Assembly (NCBI RefSeq): GCF_009602435.1
Contig: NZ_VZDQ01000024.1
Location: forward strand, 310,001 to 374,000
Source of the DNA: Sediminibacillus terrae
Lineage (GTDB): Bacteria; Bacillota; Bacilli; Bacillales; Amphibacillaceae
DNA: 64,000 nucleotides
Direction of reading: 5' to 3'
The translations under genes and the position numbers were made by a program. This document shows, in pieces, positions 42,754-51,115 of the stretch. The stretch's first letter is position 1. Every line of letters starts with the position of its first letter. The notes below the pieces were generated by a model. That model ran no database searches. It saw nothing but the letters and a program-made list of their open reading frames with translations, and was not told the origin of the DNA.

Positions 42754-43941
42754 TTATGAAGCAAATACCTTTTCCATCACAGAAATGAATTGATCAATTT
42801 CCGTTTTATTGGTTGTCAATGGGGGCAGTATGCGGATTACGCTCGGCCCGGCTACCAAGACCAACAAATGGTGTTGTTCCCTCGCTTTTATCACATAATC
42901 CATTGCATTGCCTTCGACGACGATTCCCTGCAGCAGACCCTTTCCCCTGATTTCTTTGATGAAGGAAAACTGCTGTTTTAGACATTGTAGTTGCTCTTCT
43001 AAATAGGCACTCAATTCTGCAGCTTGATCAATCAGCCCATTGTCCATGATGTGCGTAATCGTCGCGAGTCCGGCTGTCGAAGAAAACGGGTTACCACCGA
43101 ACGTACTGCCGTGCGAACCCGGTGAAAACGCGCTGGCCGCTTTTCGACCGGCGATGATCGCGCCGATTGGAATGCCGCTCCCCAGTCCTTTAGCAAGGCT
43201 GACGACATCCGGTTCGATTCCGTACTGTTCATAAGCGAACAAGGTTCCTGTTCTGCCAATACCAGTTTGTATCTCATCGATCATCAAAAGGATGTCGTTC
43301 TGCTTGCAAAGAGCCGCCAGCTGTTTCACCCAATCTTCGTCTGCCGGAATGACTCCCCCCTCTCCCTGAACAAGCTCGAGTAAAACAGCACAGGTTCTGT
43401 CGGTGACCAACTGTTCCAGCGCTCTCTTGTCATTATAGGGCAAATAGCGGAACCCTTCGGCCAGAGGGGCAAAGCCTTGTTGAATTTTATCCTGTCCCGT
43501 AGCTGCCAAGGTAGCTAGTGTCCGCCCATGGAACGATTGACTAAAGGTGACGACCTCGTATGCATCGGTCCCCTTGATTTCCTGCGCATATCTTCTCGCC
43601 AGTTTGATAGCTGCTTCATTTGCTTCAGCTCCGCTGTTGCAGAAAAACACCTGGTCGCCAAAGCTATGCTCCACCAGTTTTTCCGCCAATTGCTCCTGAG
43701 CCGGTATATGGTATAAATTCGAACAGTGCCAAATTTTATCCAGCTGATTTTTCAATTGTTGCTTGACACTGTCAGGTGCGTGCCCTAAATTGCATGTGGC
43801 GATGCCTGACGTATAGTCGAGATATTTACCGCCTTTGTCATCCCATACCCAGCTTCCCTTTCCTTCGACCAAGGTAAGAGGAAAGCGATTATAAGTGGGC
43901 ATGAGCATAGGGGCTGCCGCTGGTATTGTTTGTTTAGACAT
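42754..43941 (-). CDS. argD: Acetylornithine aminotransferase
   Basis: This 395-residue class III PLP aminotransferase makes N-acetylornithine from N-acetylglutamate semialdehyde. It has DDKGGKYLDYTSGIA near residue 35, FCNSGAEANEAAIKLAR near 100, SFHGRTLATLAATG, MIDEIQTGIGRTG with the PLP-binding Asp, and VVSLAKGLGSGIPIGA with the Schiff-base Lys near 250. The start ATG at 43941 is 6 bases from GGAGG and overlaps the argB stop by 8 bases; TTG at 43947 is too close to that site. It is the last gene of argC-J-B-D. Confidence 0.94.
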   Translation of the reverse strand: MSKQTIPAAAPMLMPTYNRFPLTLVEGKGSWVWDDKGGKYLDYTSGIATCNLGHAPDSVKQQLKNQLDKIWHCSNLYHIPAQEQLAEKLVEHSFGDQVFFCNSGAEANEAAIKLARRYAQEIKGTDAYEVVTFSQSFHGRTLATLAATGQDKIQQGFAPLAEGFRYLPYNDKRALEQLVTDRTCAVLLELVQGEGGVIPADEDWVKQLAALCKQNDILLMIDEIQTGIGRTGTLFAYEQYGIEPDVVSLAKGLGSGIPIGAIIAGRKAASAFSPGSHGSTFGGNPFSSTAGLATITHIMDNGLIDQAAELSAYLEEQLQCLKQQFSFIKEIRGKGLLQGIVVEGNAMDYVIKAREQHHLLVLVAGPSVIRILPPLTTNKTEIDQFISVMEKVFAS

Positions 43942-44734
43942 ATCCAACCTCCGAAGTTAAACTGATTTTTGTTCCGACTGCTGCTCCCTGATAAAAAGAC
44001 AGCAGGCTGTCCGCCACCAAACCATTCAAGATGACGGTTTCCGGCACTTGGTTCTTCAATGCCTGCAAGGCTGAACGGACCTTCGGAATCATCCCGCCGG
44101 TGATCGTGCCATCGGCGATAAGCTGTTCGATTTGGCTGCTGGTTGTTTCATGCAAAACCTTTGTTTCACCATTGTTCTCGACTAAAATGCCGGGGATGTC
44201 ACTGATGTAACATAACCTTGCCTGCAATGCCTGTGCAACGGCAGCAGCCGCCATATCGGCATTGACATTCAACTTGTTTCCTTCTTCATCCATGCAAATC
44301 GGGGAGATGACTGGGATGAATCCTTGGTCGACGAGATGGTGGAGAATCGAAACGTGCACCTTTTCCACCGTACCGACAAAACCAAGTGCAGCATTGTCAG
44401 ACTGGGTTGCCTGCAGCAGTCGGCCATCCACTCCGCTTAGACCGAATCCTTTCCCGCCTTGTTGCTGCAGTTTTTGGACAAGCTGTTTGTTCATGGTTCC
44501 GCTCAAAACCATTTCCGCAACTTCCAATACTTCTTTTGTGGTCACCCTCAATCCGTCGACAAATTGAGTTTCCACCTGCAGGCGGGACAGGGTCCGGGAA
44601 ATCAGCGGACCTCCACCGTGAACAAGCACCGGCTGGACCTCTCCCTTATTATGCAGTTCTGCGACATTCTGATAAAAAGCAGGAGGCAGCTGGAAAAAAA
44701 TACTGCCACCGCATTTGATCACTACATATTCCAA
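43934..44734 (-). CDS. argB: Acetylglutamate kinase
   Basis: This 266-residue amino-acid kinase phosphorylates N-acetylglutamate. Landmarks are YVVIKCGGSIFFQ at the N-terminus, VLVHGGGPLISRTLSRL near 45, GLSGVDG near 95, and VNADMAAAAVAQAL near 165. I chose TTG at 44734 because it lies 7 bases from GGAGGGA and gives the usual N-terminus directly before YVVIKCGG. Upstream ATG at 44767 would overlap argJ by 20 bases and place the ribosome site inside the gene. Confidence 0.93.
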   Translation of the reverse strand: MEYVVIKCGGSIFFQLPPAFYQNVAELHNKGEVQPVLVHGGGPLISRTLSRLQVETQFVDGLRVTTKEVLEVAEMVLSGTMNKQLVQKLQQQGGKGFGLSGVDGRLLQATQSDNAALGFVGTVEKVHVSILHHLVDQGFIPVISPICMDEEGNKLNVNADMAAAAVAQALQARLCYISDIPGILVENNGETKVLHETTSSQIEQLIADGTITGGMIPKVRSALQALKNQVPETVILNGLVADSLLSFYQGAAVGTKISLTSEVGYV

Positions 44735-44747
44735 TCCGATCCCTCCC

Positions 44748-45980
44748 TCAAGTACGGTACGATGCATTTATCCGTACATAATCATAAGACAAGTCACAGC
44801 CCCACGCAGTAGCCGTTCCGGTTCCGCTGCCTAAATCGGTGTGGATCGAGACATGCTCCTGTAACAAATAGTCCTTTGCTGCACTTTCATCGAACACAAC
44901 AGGCATTCCGTTGTCAACTACCAGTACCGGTCCGAGCGAGATGCTGACTTTGCCGGGATCAACAGGCTGGCCGCTGTAACCGATCGCTGTAATGACCCGC
45001 CCCCAATTGGCGTCGGCTCCATGAATAGCGGTCTTTACCAGGTTGGAGGATATGATTGCCTTGCTGACGGCACGAGCCGCCTGGTCTGACTCCGCTCCTT
45101 CCACCTGAACCTCGACTAATTTAGTGGCTCCTTCTCCATCGCGGGCGATTTCTTTGGCCAGTGTTTCACAAACTGCCGCAAGCCCTTGTTTGAAGAGAAA
45201 CCAGTCCGGGTGTCCTTCATGCAGCTGGCGGTTTCCCGCTTTTCCATTCGCAAGCACGAGCACCATGTCATTTGTACTTGTATCTCCATCCACCGTGATC
45301 ATGTTGAATGAGGTATCGGTGATTTCCCTCAAGGCCTGTGACAAGGCATCTGCTTCAACTGCAGCATCGGTCGTTATAAAACTCAGCATCGTCGCCATGT
45401 TCGGGTGGATCATTCCCGATCCTTTGGCCGCTCCGCCGATCGATACTTTCTGCCCATCGATTTCGAGTTCAACTGCCACCGCTTTTTCCCGGGTGTCTGT
45501 TGTTAAAATGGCCTGCCCGAATCTATTTGAATGATTGTTGTCCTGCAGCTGGGTTTGGTCAATTCCGTATTTGATTTTCTCCATCGGGAGGGGCTCACCG
45601 ATCAAACCGGTAGATGCAATGGCCGTCAACTCCTCGGGGACACGGAAGGCGTCCGCTCCCCACTTCCGCATTTGATAGGCATCGGCCATCCCTCGTTCGC
45701 CCGTACACGCATTGGCGATGCCGGAATTGACTAGCAGTGCCTGGATTTTCTGCCCGCTGTCAATGCTTTCCTGGGTGACCTTAAGCGGAGCAGCCTGAAA
45801 AGTATTGGTCGTATAGACACCGGCTGCTGTGGCGGGAACCTCCGAATAAACCCAACCAAAATCCAGTTTCGTTTTTCGAATGCCGCAGTGGACTCCCCCG
45901 GCCGTAAACCCCCTGGGAGTGGTTATGCTTCCTTTTGGCAACAGGGTCAATTCGACCGCTTGTTTTACTTGCTCTGTCAT
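44748..45980 (-). CDS. argJ: Glutamate N-acetyltransferase (ornithine acetyltransferase)
   Basis: This 410-residue Ntn-hydrolase recycles the acetyl group from acetylornithine to glutamate. It begins with the typical PKGSITTPRGFTAGGVHCGIR. The autocleavage site is in GMIHPNMATMLSFI near residue 190, where the Thr of ATML becomes the nucleophile. TVDGDTSTNDMVLVLANG follows, and the chain ends with WGCDLSYDYVRINASY. No argA is needed when ArgJ is of the recycling or bifunctional type. It starts 15 bases after argC, at ATG 45980 behind AAGGAGG. Confidence 0.95.
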   Translation of the reverse strand: MTEQVKQAVELTLLPKGSITTPRGFTAGGVHCGIRKTKLDFGWVYSEVPATAAGVYTTNTFQAAPLKVTQESIDSGQKIQALLVNSGIANACTGERGMADAYQMRKWGADAFRVPEELTAIASTGLIGEPLPMEKIKYGIDQTQLQDNNHSNRFGQAILTTDTREKAVAVELEIDGQKVSIGGAAKGSGMIHPNMATMLSFITTDAAVEADALSQALREITDTSFNMITVDGDTSTNDMVLVLANGKAGNRQLHEGHPDWFLFKQGLAAVCETLAKEIARDGEGATKLVEVQVEGAESDQAARAVSKAIISSNLVKTAIHGADANWGRVITAIGYSGQPVDPGKVSISLGPVLVVDNGMPVVFDESAAKDYLLQEHVSIHTDLGSGTGTATAWGCDLSYDYVRINASYRT

Positions 45981-45995
45981 TTTGTCGCACCCTCC

Positions 45996-47033
45996 TTATG
46001 GATAAATAGGTAAGTAGTTTAATCCTGTCGTGACGTCCCAGCCTTTCAATAGATTCATATTTTGAATGGCCTGGCCTGAGGCACCCTTCACTAAGTTGTC
46101 GATGACCGAAATGATCGTCAATTTTCCCGTCCTTTTATCTGCATGAATGCCGATGTCACAGTAGTTGCTTCCATAAACCTCTCTCGTTGCCGGAAGCTCG
46201 CCGTTCATCCGGATGCGGACAAACGGCTGTTCCCGATAAAACGCTTTGAACACTTCGATTATTTCATTAGTAGAAACTTGCCGGGTAAGGTCAGCATAGA
46301 TCGTACTCATAATCCCCCTCGTCATCGGGATTAGATGAGTGGAAAACGTCACTTGCACAGGGTGTCCTGCTGTTCTTGTCAGAATCTGTTCGATTTCTGG
46401 TATGTGCTTATGTTGTCCTAGTTTGTAAGCTTTCAAATTTTCATTCATTTCCGGATAGTGAGTGCTTGGCGAGGTACCGCGTCCGGCTCCAGAAACACCC
46501 GACTTGGCATCGACGATGATCGAACGATCTTCGATCAAGCCGGCGTGAACGGCCGGCAGCAGTCCGAGCAATGTGGCGGTCGGATAGCAGCCCGGATTGG
46601 CTATGAGTTTAGCACCTGCAACCTCTTGGGCATAAATTTCACTTAATCCATATACCGCTGTTTTCAAATAGCTTTCATCAGCTGCAGGGGAACCGTACCA
46701 TTCTTGATAGTCCGTCGGTGACGTCAGGCGAAAGTCACCAGAGAGGTCGATGCATTTTACGTCACGCTCCACAAACTGCGGCGCGAGATCTTTGCTGACA
46801 GCTGGCGGCGTGGCGAAGAAAACCACCTCGACTCGCTCAGCCAGCTCCTCTACCACAAGCTCTTCCAAAGGCTTTTCCAGCAAGCCGTCTGTGTGGGGAT
46901 AAACTGCACCCAGCACCCGGCCGCTTTGTGAATGGGAAATAACCGCTTCAATTTCTGCATATGGATGATTATATAAAAACCGTATCAGTTCGATGGCCCC
47001 GTAGCCGGTCCCACCGATTATCGCTACCTTCAC
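45996..47033 (-). CDS. argC: N-acetyl-gamma-glutamyl-phosphate reductase
   Basis: This 345-residue NADPH enzyme reduces acetylglutamyl phosphate to the semialdehyde. It has IIGGTGYGAIELIRFL at the start, FFATPPAVSKDLAPQF, LIANPGCYPTATLLGL with the catalytic Cys near residue 147, KSGVSGAGRG and TFSTHLIPMTRGIMSTIY. It is the first gene of the operon. The promoter directly upstream carries an ARG box. The rest of arginine synthesis (carA, carB, argF, argG, argH) is not in the window, so the cluster is shorter than the argCJBD-carAB-argF of B. subtilis. Confidence 0.95.
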   Translation of the reverse strand: MKVAIIGGTGYGAIELIRFLYNHPYAEIEAVISHSQSGRVLGAVYPHTDGLLEKPLEELVVEELAERVEVVFFATPPAVSKDLAPQFVERDVKCIDLSGDFRLTSPTDYQEWYGSPAADESYLKTAVYGLSEIYAQEVAGAKLIANPGCYPTATLLGLLPAVHAGLIEDRSIIVDAKSGVSGAGRGTSPSTHYPEMNENLKAYKLGQHKHIPEIEQILTRTAGHPVQVTFSTHLIPMTRGIMSTIYADLTRQVSTNEIIEVFKAFYREQPFVRIRMNGELPATREVYGSNYCDIGIHADKRTGKLTIISVIDNLVKGASGQAIQNMNLLKGWDVTTGLNYLPIYP

Positions 47034-47074
47034 CGTGAATTCTCACTCCTGACCTTTCAATTGATTGGTAAATA

Positions 47075-47103
47075 ATTATACTTTATTATGCATTTTTATA
47101 CAA
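47075..47103 (-). promoter_or_regulatory. argC promoter with ARG box
   Basis: TTGTAT (47103-47098) and TATAAT (47080-47075) are 17 bases apart on the minus strand. TGTATAAAAATGCA (47102-47089) overlaps the -35 and spacer and fits the TGNAT-N4-ATNCA pattern of AhrC/ArgR boxes, so arginine-bound AhrC should repress the operon. Confidence 0.8.
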
Positions 47104-47248
47104 CCGCATTTTTTCTTTTTTTTCGAATTTTCGCCTTCATGCTTTTCTTCGACCGGATAACCTATAATCAAATCAGATGCCAGCTAAAATGGAGAGTGTT
47201 ACCATTAAAATAAAACGACTTTTATTATGGAAAGAAAGGGAGAGAAGC

Positions 47249-48256
47249 ATGACTCAAAATCAAGAAATCCAATTAGTGAAAAGACCAGAGGCAATGCCGA
47301 CTGAAGAACATATTCGCATGATGGATACGGAAATGCCCGAGCCCGGAAAAGACGAGGTACTGCTAAAGACGGTGTACGTGTCGGTCGATCCGTATATGAG
47401 GGGCCGGATGAGCAGCGCCAAGTCTTACGTAGAACCATTTGCTCTCAACAAAGCCATCAGCGGCGGCGTGATTGCCCAGGTGGTAGAATCTAATGCAGAA
47501 AATCTTCAGCCAGGGGATGTTGTCACCGGAACGTTGCCATGGGCAAAATATTCCACGGCGCCCGCAGAGACGCTTAGAAAAGTAAATCCGGAACTCGGAC
47601 CAGTCACGACCTCTTTAGGTGTGTTAGGCATGCCTGGATTGACTGCATATTTCGGCCTTACCGATATCGGAAAGCCGAAAGAAGGAGAGACAGTCGTCGT
47701 TTCAGCTGCAGCTGGTGCAGTTGGATCGATTGTCGTACAAATTGCGAAAATCTATGGTGCCCATGTAGTGGGAATCGCCGGCAGCGAAGAAAAAACCCGC
47801 TATTTGACCGAAGAACTGGGCGCCGACAAAGCCGTTAATTATAAAACCGACAACCTTCCGGAAGCATTGGCCGCAGCTTGCCCTGACGGTGTCGACGTCT
47901 ATTTTGACAATGTCGGCGGAGAAGTGTCGGATGCAGTATATCCCCTGCTGAACGACCATGCCAGAATTCCCCAATGCGGCTCCATAGCTACTTATAATGA
48001 TCCGGATGCTCAAGGGCCGCGATTGCAAATGCATATCGTCAAATCCCGGGCGTTGATCAAAGGGTTCATTGTCGGAGATTACCAGCCCCGGTTCAAAGAA
48101 GGTTTCAGCAAGCTTGCAGAATGGGTGGGAAATGGCAAGCTGACGTATGAGGAAACAATCAAAACCGGATTCGACCAGATTCCGGAAGCTTTTTTCGGTT
48201 TGTTCACAGGAGAGAACATAGGTAAACAGCTAGTCAAAACAGCCGAATTAGAATAA
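47249..48256 (+). CDS. YfmJ-type NADP-dependent MDR oxidoreductase
   Basis: This 335-residue medium-chain reductase belongs to the leukotriene B4 12-hydroxydehydrogenase/curcumin reductase group, which saturates double bonds next to carbonyls. It has SVDPYMRGRMS near residue 45, LGMPGLTAYFGLTDIG near 115-130, VVSAAAGAVGSIVVQIAKIYGAHVVGIAGS and FDNVGGEVSDAVYPLLNDHARIPQCG. Zinc sites are absent. The start ATG at 47249 follows AAAGGGAG; the frame extends 24 codons upstream without a site. A strong terminator follows. Confidence 0.92.
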   Translation: MTQNQEIQLVKRPEAMPTEEHIRMMDTEMPEPGKDEVLLKTVYVSVDPYMRGRMSSAKSYVEPFALNKAISGGVIAQVVESNAENLQPGDVVTGTLPWAKYSTAPAETLRKVNPELGPVTTSLGVLGMPGLTAYFGLTDIGKPKEGETVVVSAAAGAVGSIVVQIAKIYGAHVVGIAGSEEKTRYLTEELGADKAVNYKTDNLPEALAAACPDGVDVYFDNVGGEVSDAVYPLLNDHARIPQCGSIATYNDPDAQGPRLQMHIVKSRALIKGFIVGDYQPRFKEGFSKLAEWVGNGKLTYEETIKTGFDQIPEAFFGLFTGENIGKQLVKTAELE

Positions 48257-48268
48257 ACAGAAACAATC

Positions 48269-48307
48269 AAGCCGATTTGTCGACAGAACACGGACAAATC
48301 GGCTTTT
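48269..48307 (+). terminator. Intrinsic terminator of the YfmJ-type gene
   Basis: Arms AGCCGATTTGTC and GACAAATCGGCT pair perfectly over 12 bases and end in TTTTC. Confidence 0.85.
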
Positions 48308-48453
48308 CACTTAACTATGGACGGAATGTCCTTCTTTCCACGACACCCCTCGACAGTCTTGTGCAATTTGGGGCAGAAATGAGCAATCTTGGTGATTTTC
48401 TTTCTATGAAACTTGTACTATAATAAACACTAATTTAGTTTGTCAGGAAGAAG

Positions 48454-49566
48454 TTGATCCGATTGAAAAAACTGCTTATTCTATTACCTTTTATATGCTT
48501 GGCGTCCATCTTTTATTTATTCTATAAAACCACCTCTTTGCCCGCCAAAGTGGAAGAAAAAACTCCGGCAGCAAATCCATCCGTAAAACAGATCGCCGAA
48601 CCGGTCGTCCAGTCTAACGCTGAGCTGCAGATTGGAGAAAAACAAACCAGCAACCCGGTACTCCGTAAAGGGGATAACTATTACTTGCCGGCCGCCCCGA
48701 TTTTGGCTTATCATCCATCTACCGAACTGGCTTACGATCCGATTCTACAGGTAGCTACCGCAACGGTAGACAAAGAGACGCTGCATTTTCCCCAGTCCAG
48801 GGAAAGTGGTTACCAGAACATGCTGGAAGCTTTAAAGACGGATTCAATCGAACAGGAACAAGTGATTCCCTATGAAAATAAGCTTTATGCCACGGCAGAC
48901 TTCCTTAAGCAGTTCGATATCCCGATTGCTAAACAAGAACAAGATGACGAGCTTTTATTTATACTCGATATTCCCGAAGAAAAAGCGGATTTGCCTTTGG
49001 ACGTGCCACTTATCGAGCAAATGGCGGCCCCCCGTCTTTATAACGGCTGCGAGGTAACAAGCATGGCCATGATTCTGAATTATCACGGGGTGAACGTGAC
49101 GAAAAACGAACTGGCGGAAAATGTGAGTGTCGTCCCGCTCACCTACGAGAGCGGCTTGAAGGGAAATCCTAACGACGGGTTTGTCGGGAATATGGCAGAC
49201 GGCCCAGGCCTCGGAGTCTACCATGGACCAATGCTCGATTTGGCGAAACAATATGTCGGTGACAGGGCAGTCGATTTAACCGGCAGCAGCCCCGATGCGA
49301 TTTATCAATCGTTGGATGAAGGGCTTCCTGTATGGGTCATTACCACTTCCTCCTTTGCTCCTGTCGGCGGCTTTGAAACTTGGCAGACCCCGAGCGGCGA
49401 AGTGGAGGTGACATTCAGCCTGCACAGCGTGGCTGTAACCGGTTATGATGACGAATCCGTGTACATCAATGACCCATATGGAGGTAAAAACAAACCGGTG
49501 GGTCGGGACAATTTTGAAAAGGCCTGGGAGCAAATGGGCAGCCAGGCAATCGTTATCAAAGAATAA
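48454..49566 (+). CDS. Membrane-anchored C39-like cysteine peptidase (YvpB-like)
   Basis: This 370-residue protein has an N-terminal anchor (KKLLILLPFICLASIFYLFY) and a linker rich in Pro, Ala and Lys. A domain with NPVLRKGDNYYLPAAPIL follows, resembling a copper-amine-oxidase-like or SLAP-type repeat, and then the peptidase_C39_2 domain. The Cys is in YNGCEVTSMAMILNY near residue 200, the His in LHSVAVTGYDDESVYINDPYG near 330. It probably acts outside the cytoplasmic membrane; the substrate is unknown. The start is TTG at 48454, just after CAGGAAG, with TTG at 48463 as an alternative. Confidence 0.85.
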   Translation: MIRLKKLLILLPFICLASIFYLFYKTTSLPAKVEEKTPAANPSVKQIAEPVVQSNAELQIGEKQTSNPVLRKGDNYYLPAAPILAYHPSTELAYDPILQVATATVDKETLHFPQSRESGYQNMLEALKTDSIEQEQVIPYENKLYATADFLKQFDIPIAKQEQDDELLFILDIPEEKADLPLDVPLIEQMAAPRLYNGCEVTSMAMILNYHGVNVTKNELAENVSVVPLTYESGLKGNPNDGFVGNMADGPGLGVYHGPMLDLAKQYVGDRAVDLTGSSPDAIYQSLDEGLPVWVITTSSFAPVGGFETWQTPSGEVEVTFSLHSVAVTGYDDESVYINDPYGGKNKPVGRDNFEKAWEQMGSQAIVIKE

Positions 49567-49716
49567 ACAAGTGGCTTAGAGAGACTTAGAGATGACGTAG
49601 CAGCGATGGAATAATCGAATTCTATCATTCAATTGATCACCGCAAAGGAAAAACAACGAAGGAAAATGGTTTTGCCTGGATGGATTTCCTTTCATTCTTC
49701 CGTTTCTGACCGCTGT

Positions 49717-49786
49717 GTCAAGATACCAGACTTCAGCGGGATGAGTGCGAGTCGGCGCCTCCCCGCTGATAGTGAAGTATCTTGAC
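49717..49786. repeat. Dispersed palindromic repeat, family A, copy 7 (short)
   Basis: Outer arms GTCAAGATAC and GTATCTTGAC pair perfectly. A second pair is CAGCGGG with CCCCGCTGA. It is a minimal copy, lacking most of the interior. Confidence 0.7.
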
Positions 49787-49853
49787 GGAGTGGAGAGTTA
49801 CACTGAATAATCGTTCGTTTTTTCTTTCTTCCCTATTCCCTTGCTCACGATGT

Positions 49854-50780
49854 TTATGCATCCTGATCGATAACAGCGTTTTCCAACGTCCCAATATTTT
49901 CGATTTCCATCGTAACCCGGTCTCCAGCTTTCAAAAACTGCGGCGGGTCCATCGCAAAACCGACTCCGTGCGGGGTGCCTGTCAAAATAATATCGCCCGG
50001 TTCCAGTGTCATTAGTTCCGAGAGGAAGGAGACGAGGTAAGGAACATCGAAAATCAGCTCGCTTGTACTGGAAGATTGTCGCAGCTCGCCATTGACGTAA
50101 GATTTCACTGCCAGTTTTCCCGGGTCCTCGATTTCATCCGCTGTTACAATCCAGGGACCAATCGGTGTACTTCTATCGAGTGTCTTTCCCTGAAGCCACT
50201 GCGGCGTCCGTTTCTGTAAATCACGAGCTGAGATGTCATTGCCGATTGTATATCCCGCAATGTATTGATTCGCATCTTCTCTGGAAACCCCTTTTGCACG
50301 CTTCCCGATCACCAGAGCAAGTTCGACCTCATAATCAAGTTTTTCTGTGGCCGGAGACTTTTCGATACTGTCTTCCGGACCGATCAGGGAGTTGGCAAAT
50401 TTGGCAAACAGCACCGGGTGTTGCGGGATAGTACTATTCATTTCTTTTACGTGGTCTGCATAATTGGTGCCGATGCAAATGATTTTTCCCGGATTAGGCA
50501 CTGGAAGCTCGAGCTTCACGACAGCTCGCTCCACTTCCGCAGTTGTCACTTGCTGCTCCACTGCATATGCATAAGCCTTCTGCGCCTGACGGATGCCTTT
50601 CCGGCCCAAGTGATAGAAATCAGTCGGATTGGATGGCAGCAACAGTGCATCCGCTTCTTCACTTTTTGACAGAAGGAACTGCCTATGGGATTCCTGGAGA
50701 TCAATAATACGATCACCATGGACTGCGCCCATGCGTGGCTCTCCAAGCTTGTTTTTATAGGTATAACTGACCAGCTTCAT
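49854..50780 (-). CDS. Fumarylacetoacetate hydrolase (FAH) family protein
   Basis: This 308-residue hydrolase or decarboxylase acts on C-C bonds of acylpyruvate-like compounds, with Mg2+ bound by Glu and Asp residues. It has an N-terminal domain starting MKLVSYTYKNKLG and the catalytic fold with IICIGTNYADHVKEM near residue 105. KLDYEVELALVIGKRAK (metal Glu), GYTIGNDISARDLQ with the metal Asp, WLQGKTLDRSTPIGPWIVTADEI, and ILTGTPHGVGF follow. Length fits the YcgM/homoprotocatechuate branch. No aromatic-degradation neighbours are present, so its pathway is unknown. Confidence 0.9.
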   Translation of the reverse strand: MKLVSYTYKNKLGEPRMGAVHGDRIIDLQESHRQFLLSKSEEADALLLPSNPTDFYHLGRKGIRQAQKAYAYAVEQQVTTAEVERAVVKLELPVPNPGKIICIGTNYADHVKEMNSTIPQHPVLFAKFANSLIGPEDSIEKSPATEKLDYEVELALVIGKRAKGVSREDANQYIAGYTIGNDISARDLQKRTPQWLQGKTLDRSTPIGPWIVTADEIEDPGKLAVKSYVNGELRQSSSTSELIFDVPYLVSFLSELMTLEPGDIILTGTPHGVGFAMDPPQFLKAGDRVTMEIENIGTLENAVIDQDA

Positions 50781-50837
50781 CTTTTTTCCCCGCTTTCAAA
50801 AAATTTCGGTAATGATATTTTTATTATAAAGGATTCA

Positions 50838-51024
50838 TGGAACAAAAGCGCAATCGTCTGTTTAAAGGAGCACAGGCTAAAGCCGCCACGTCCTGTGGCA
50901 ACGCCTGCATGACCTATATCCTGTGGGCCTCCGACAAGCTTAAGAACAGCCTCGCCGTGGCGCTTTTTGCCACACAGAGGGTGGGCTTAAGACCTCGAGG
51001 GGGTAGGCGCTGGAGCTGGACGTA
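50838..51024. repeat. Dispersed repeat, family C, long copy
   Basis: It starts AAAAGCGCAATCGTCTGTTT then AAAGGAGCACAGGCTAAAG, contains CCGACAAGCTTAAGAACAGC, and ends GTAGGCGCTGGAGCTGGACG. The AAGCGCAA start and GCGCTGGAGCTGGAC end match the GCGC-type dispersed repeats known in Bacillus genomes. The 60-75-codon open frames across it are not genes. Confidence 0.6.
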
Positions 51025-51115
51025 GCTGTTTCAGCCAATAATTATCCAGTCCATTACATTTTCATTTCCTATACAACAAAGAAAAAGCATTCAAGCTTTC
51101 TGAATGCTTTTCCAA

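Noticed and set aside
47034-47176. T-box or riboswitch upstream of argC
   Set aside because: The leader before argC is too short (about 40 bases from the promoter) and lacks the T-box sequence; an ARG box explains regulation.
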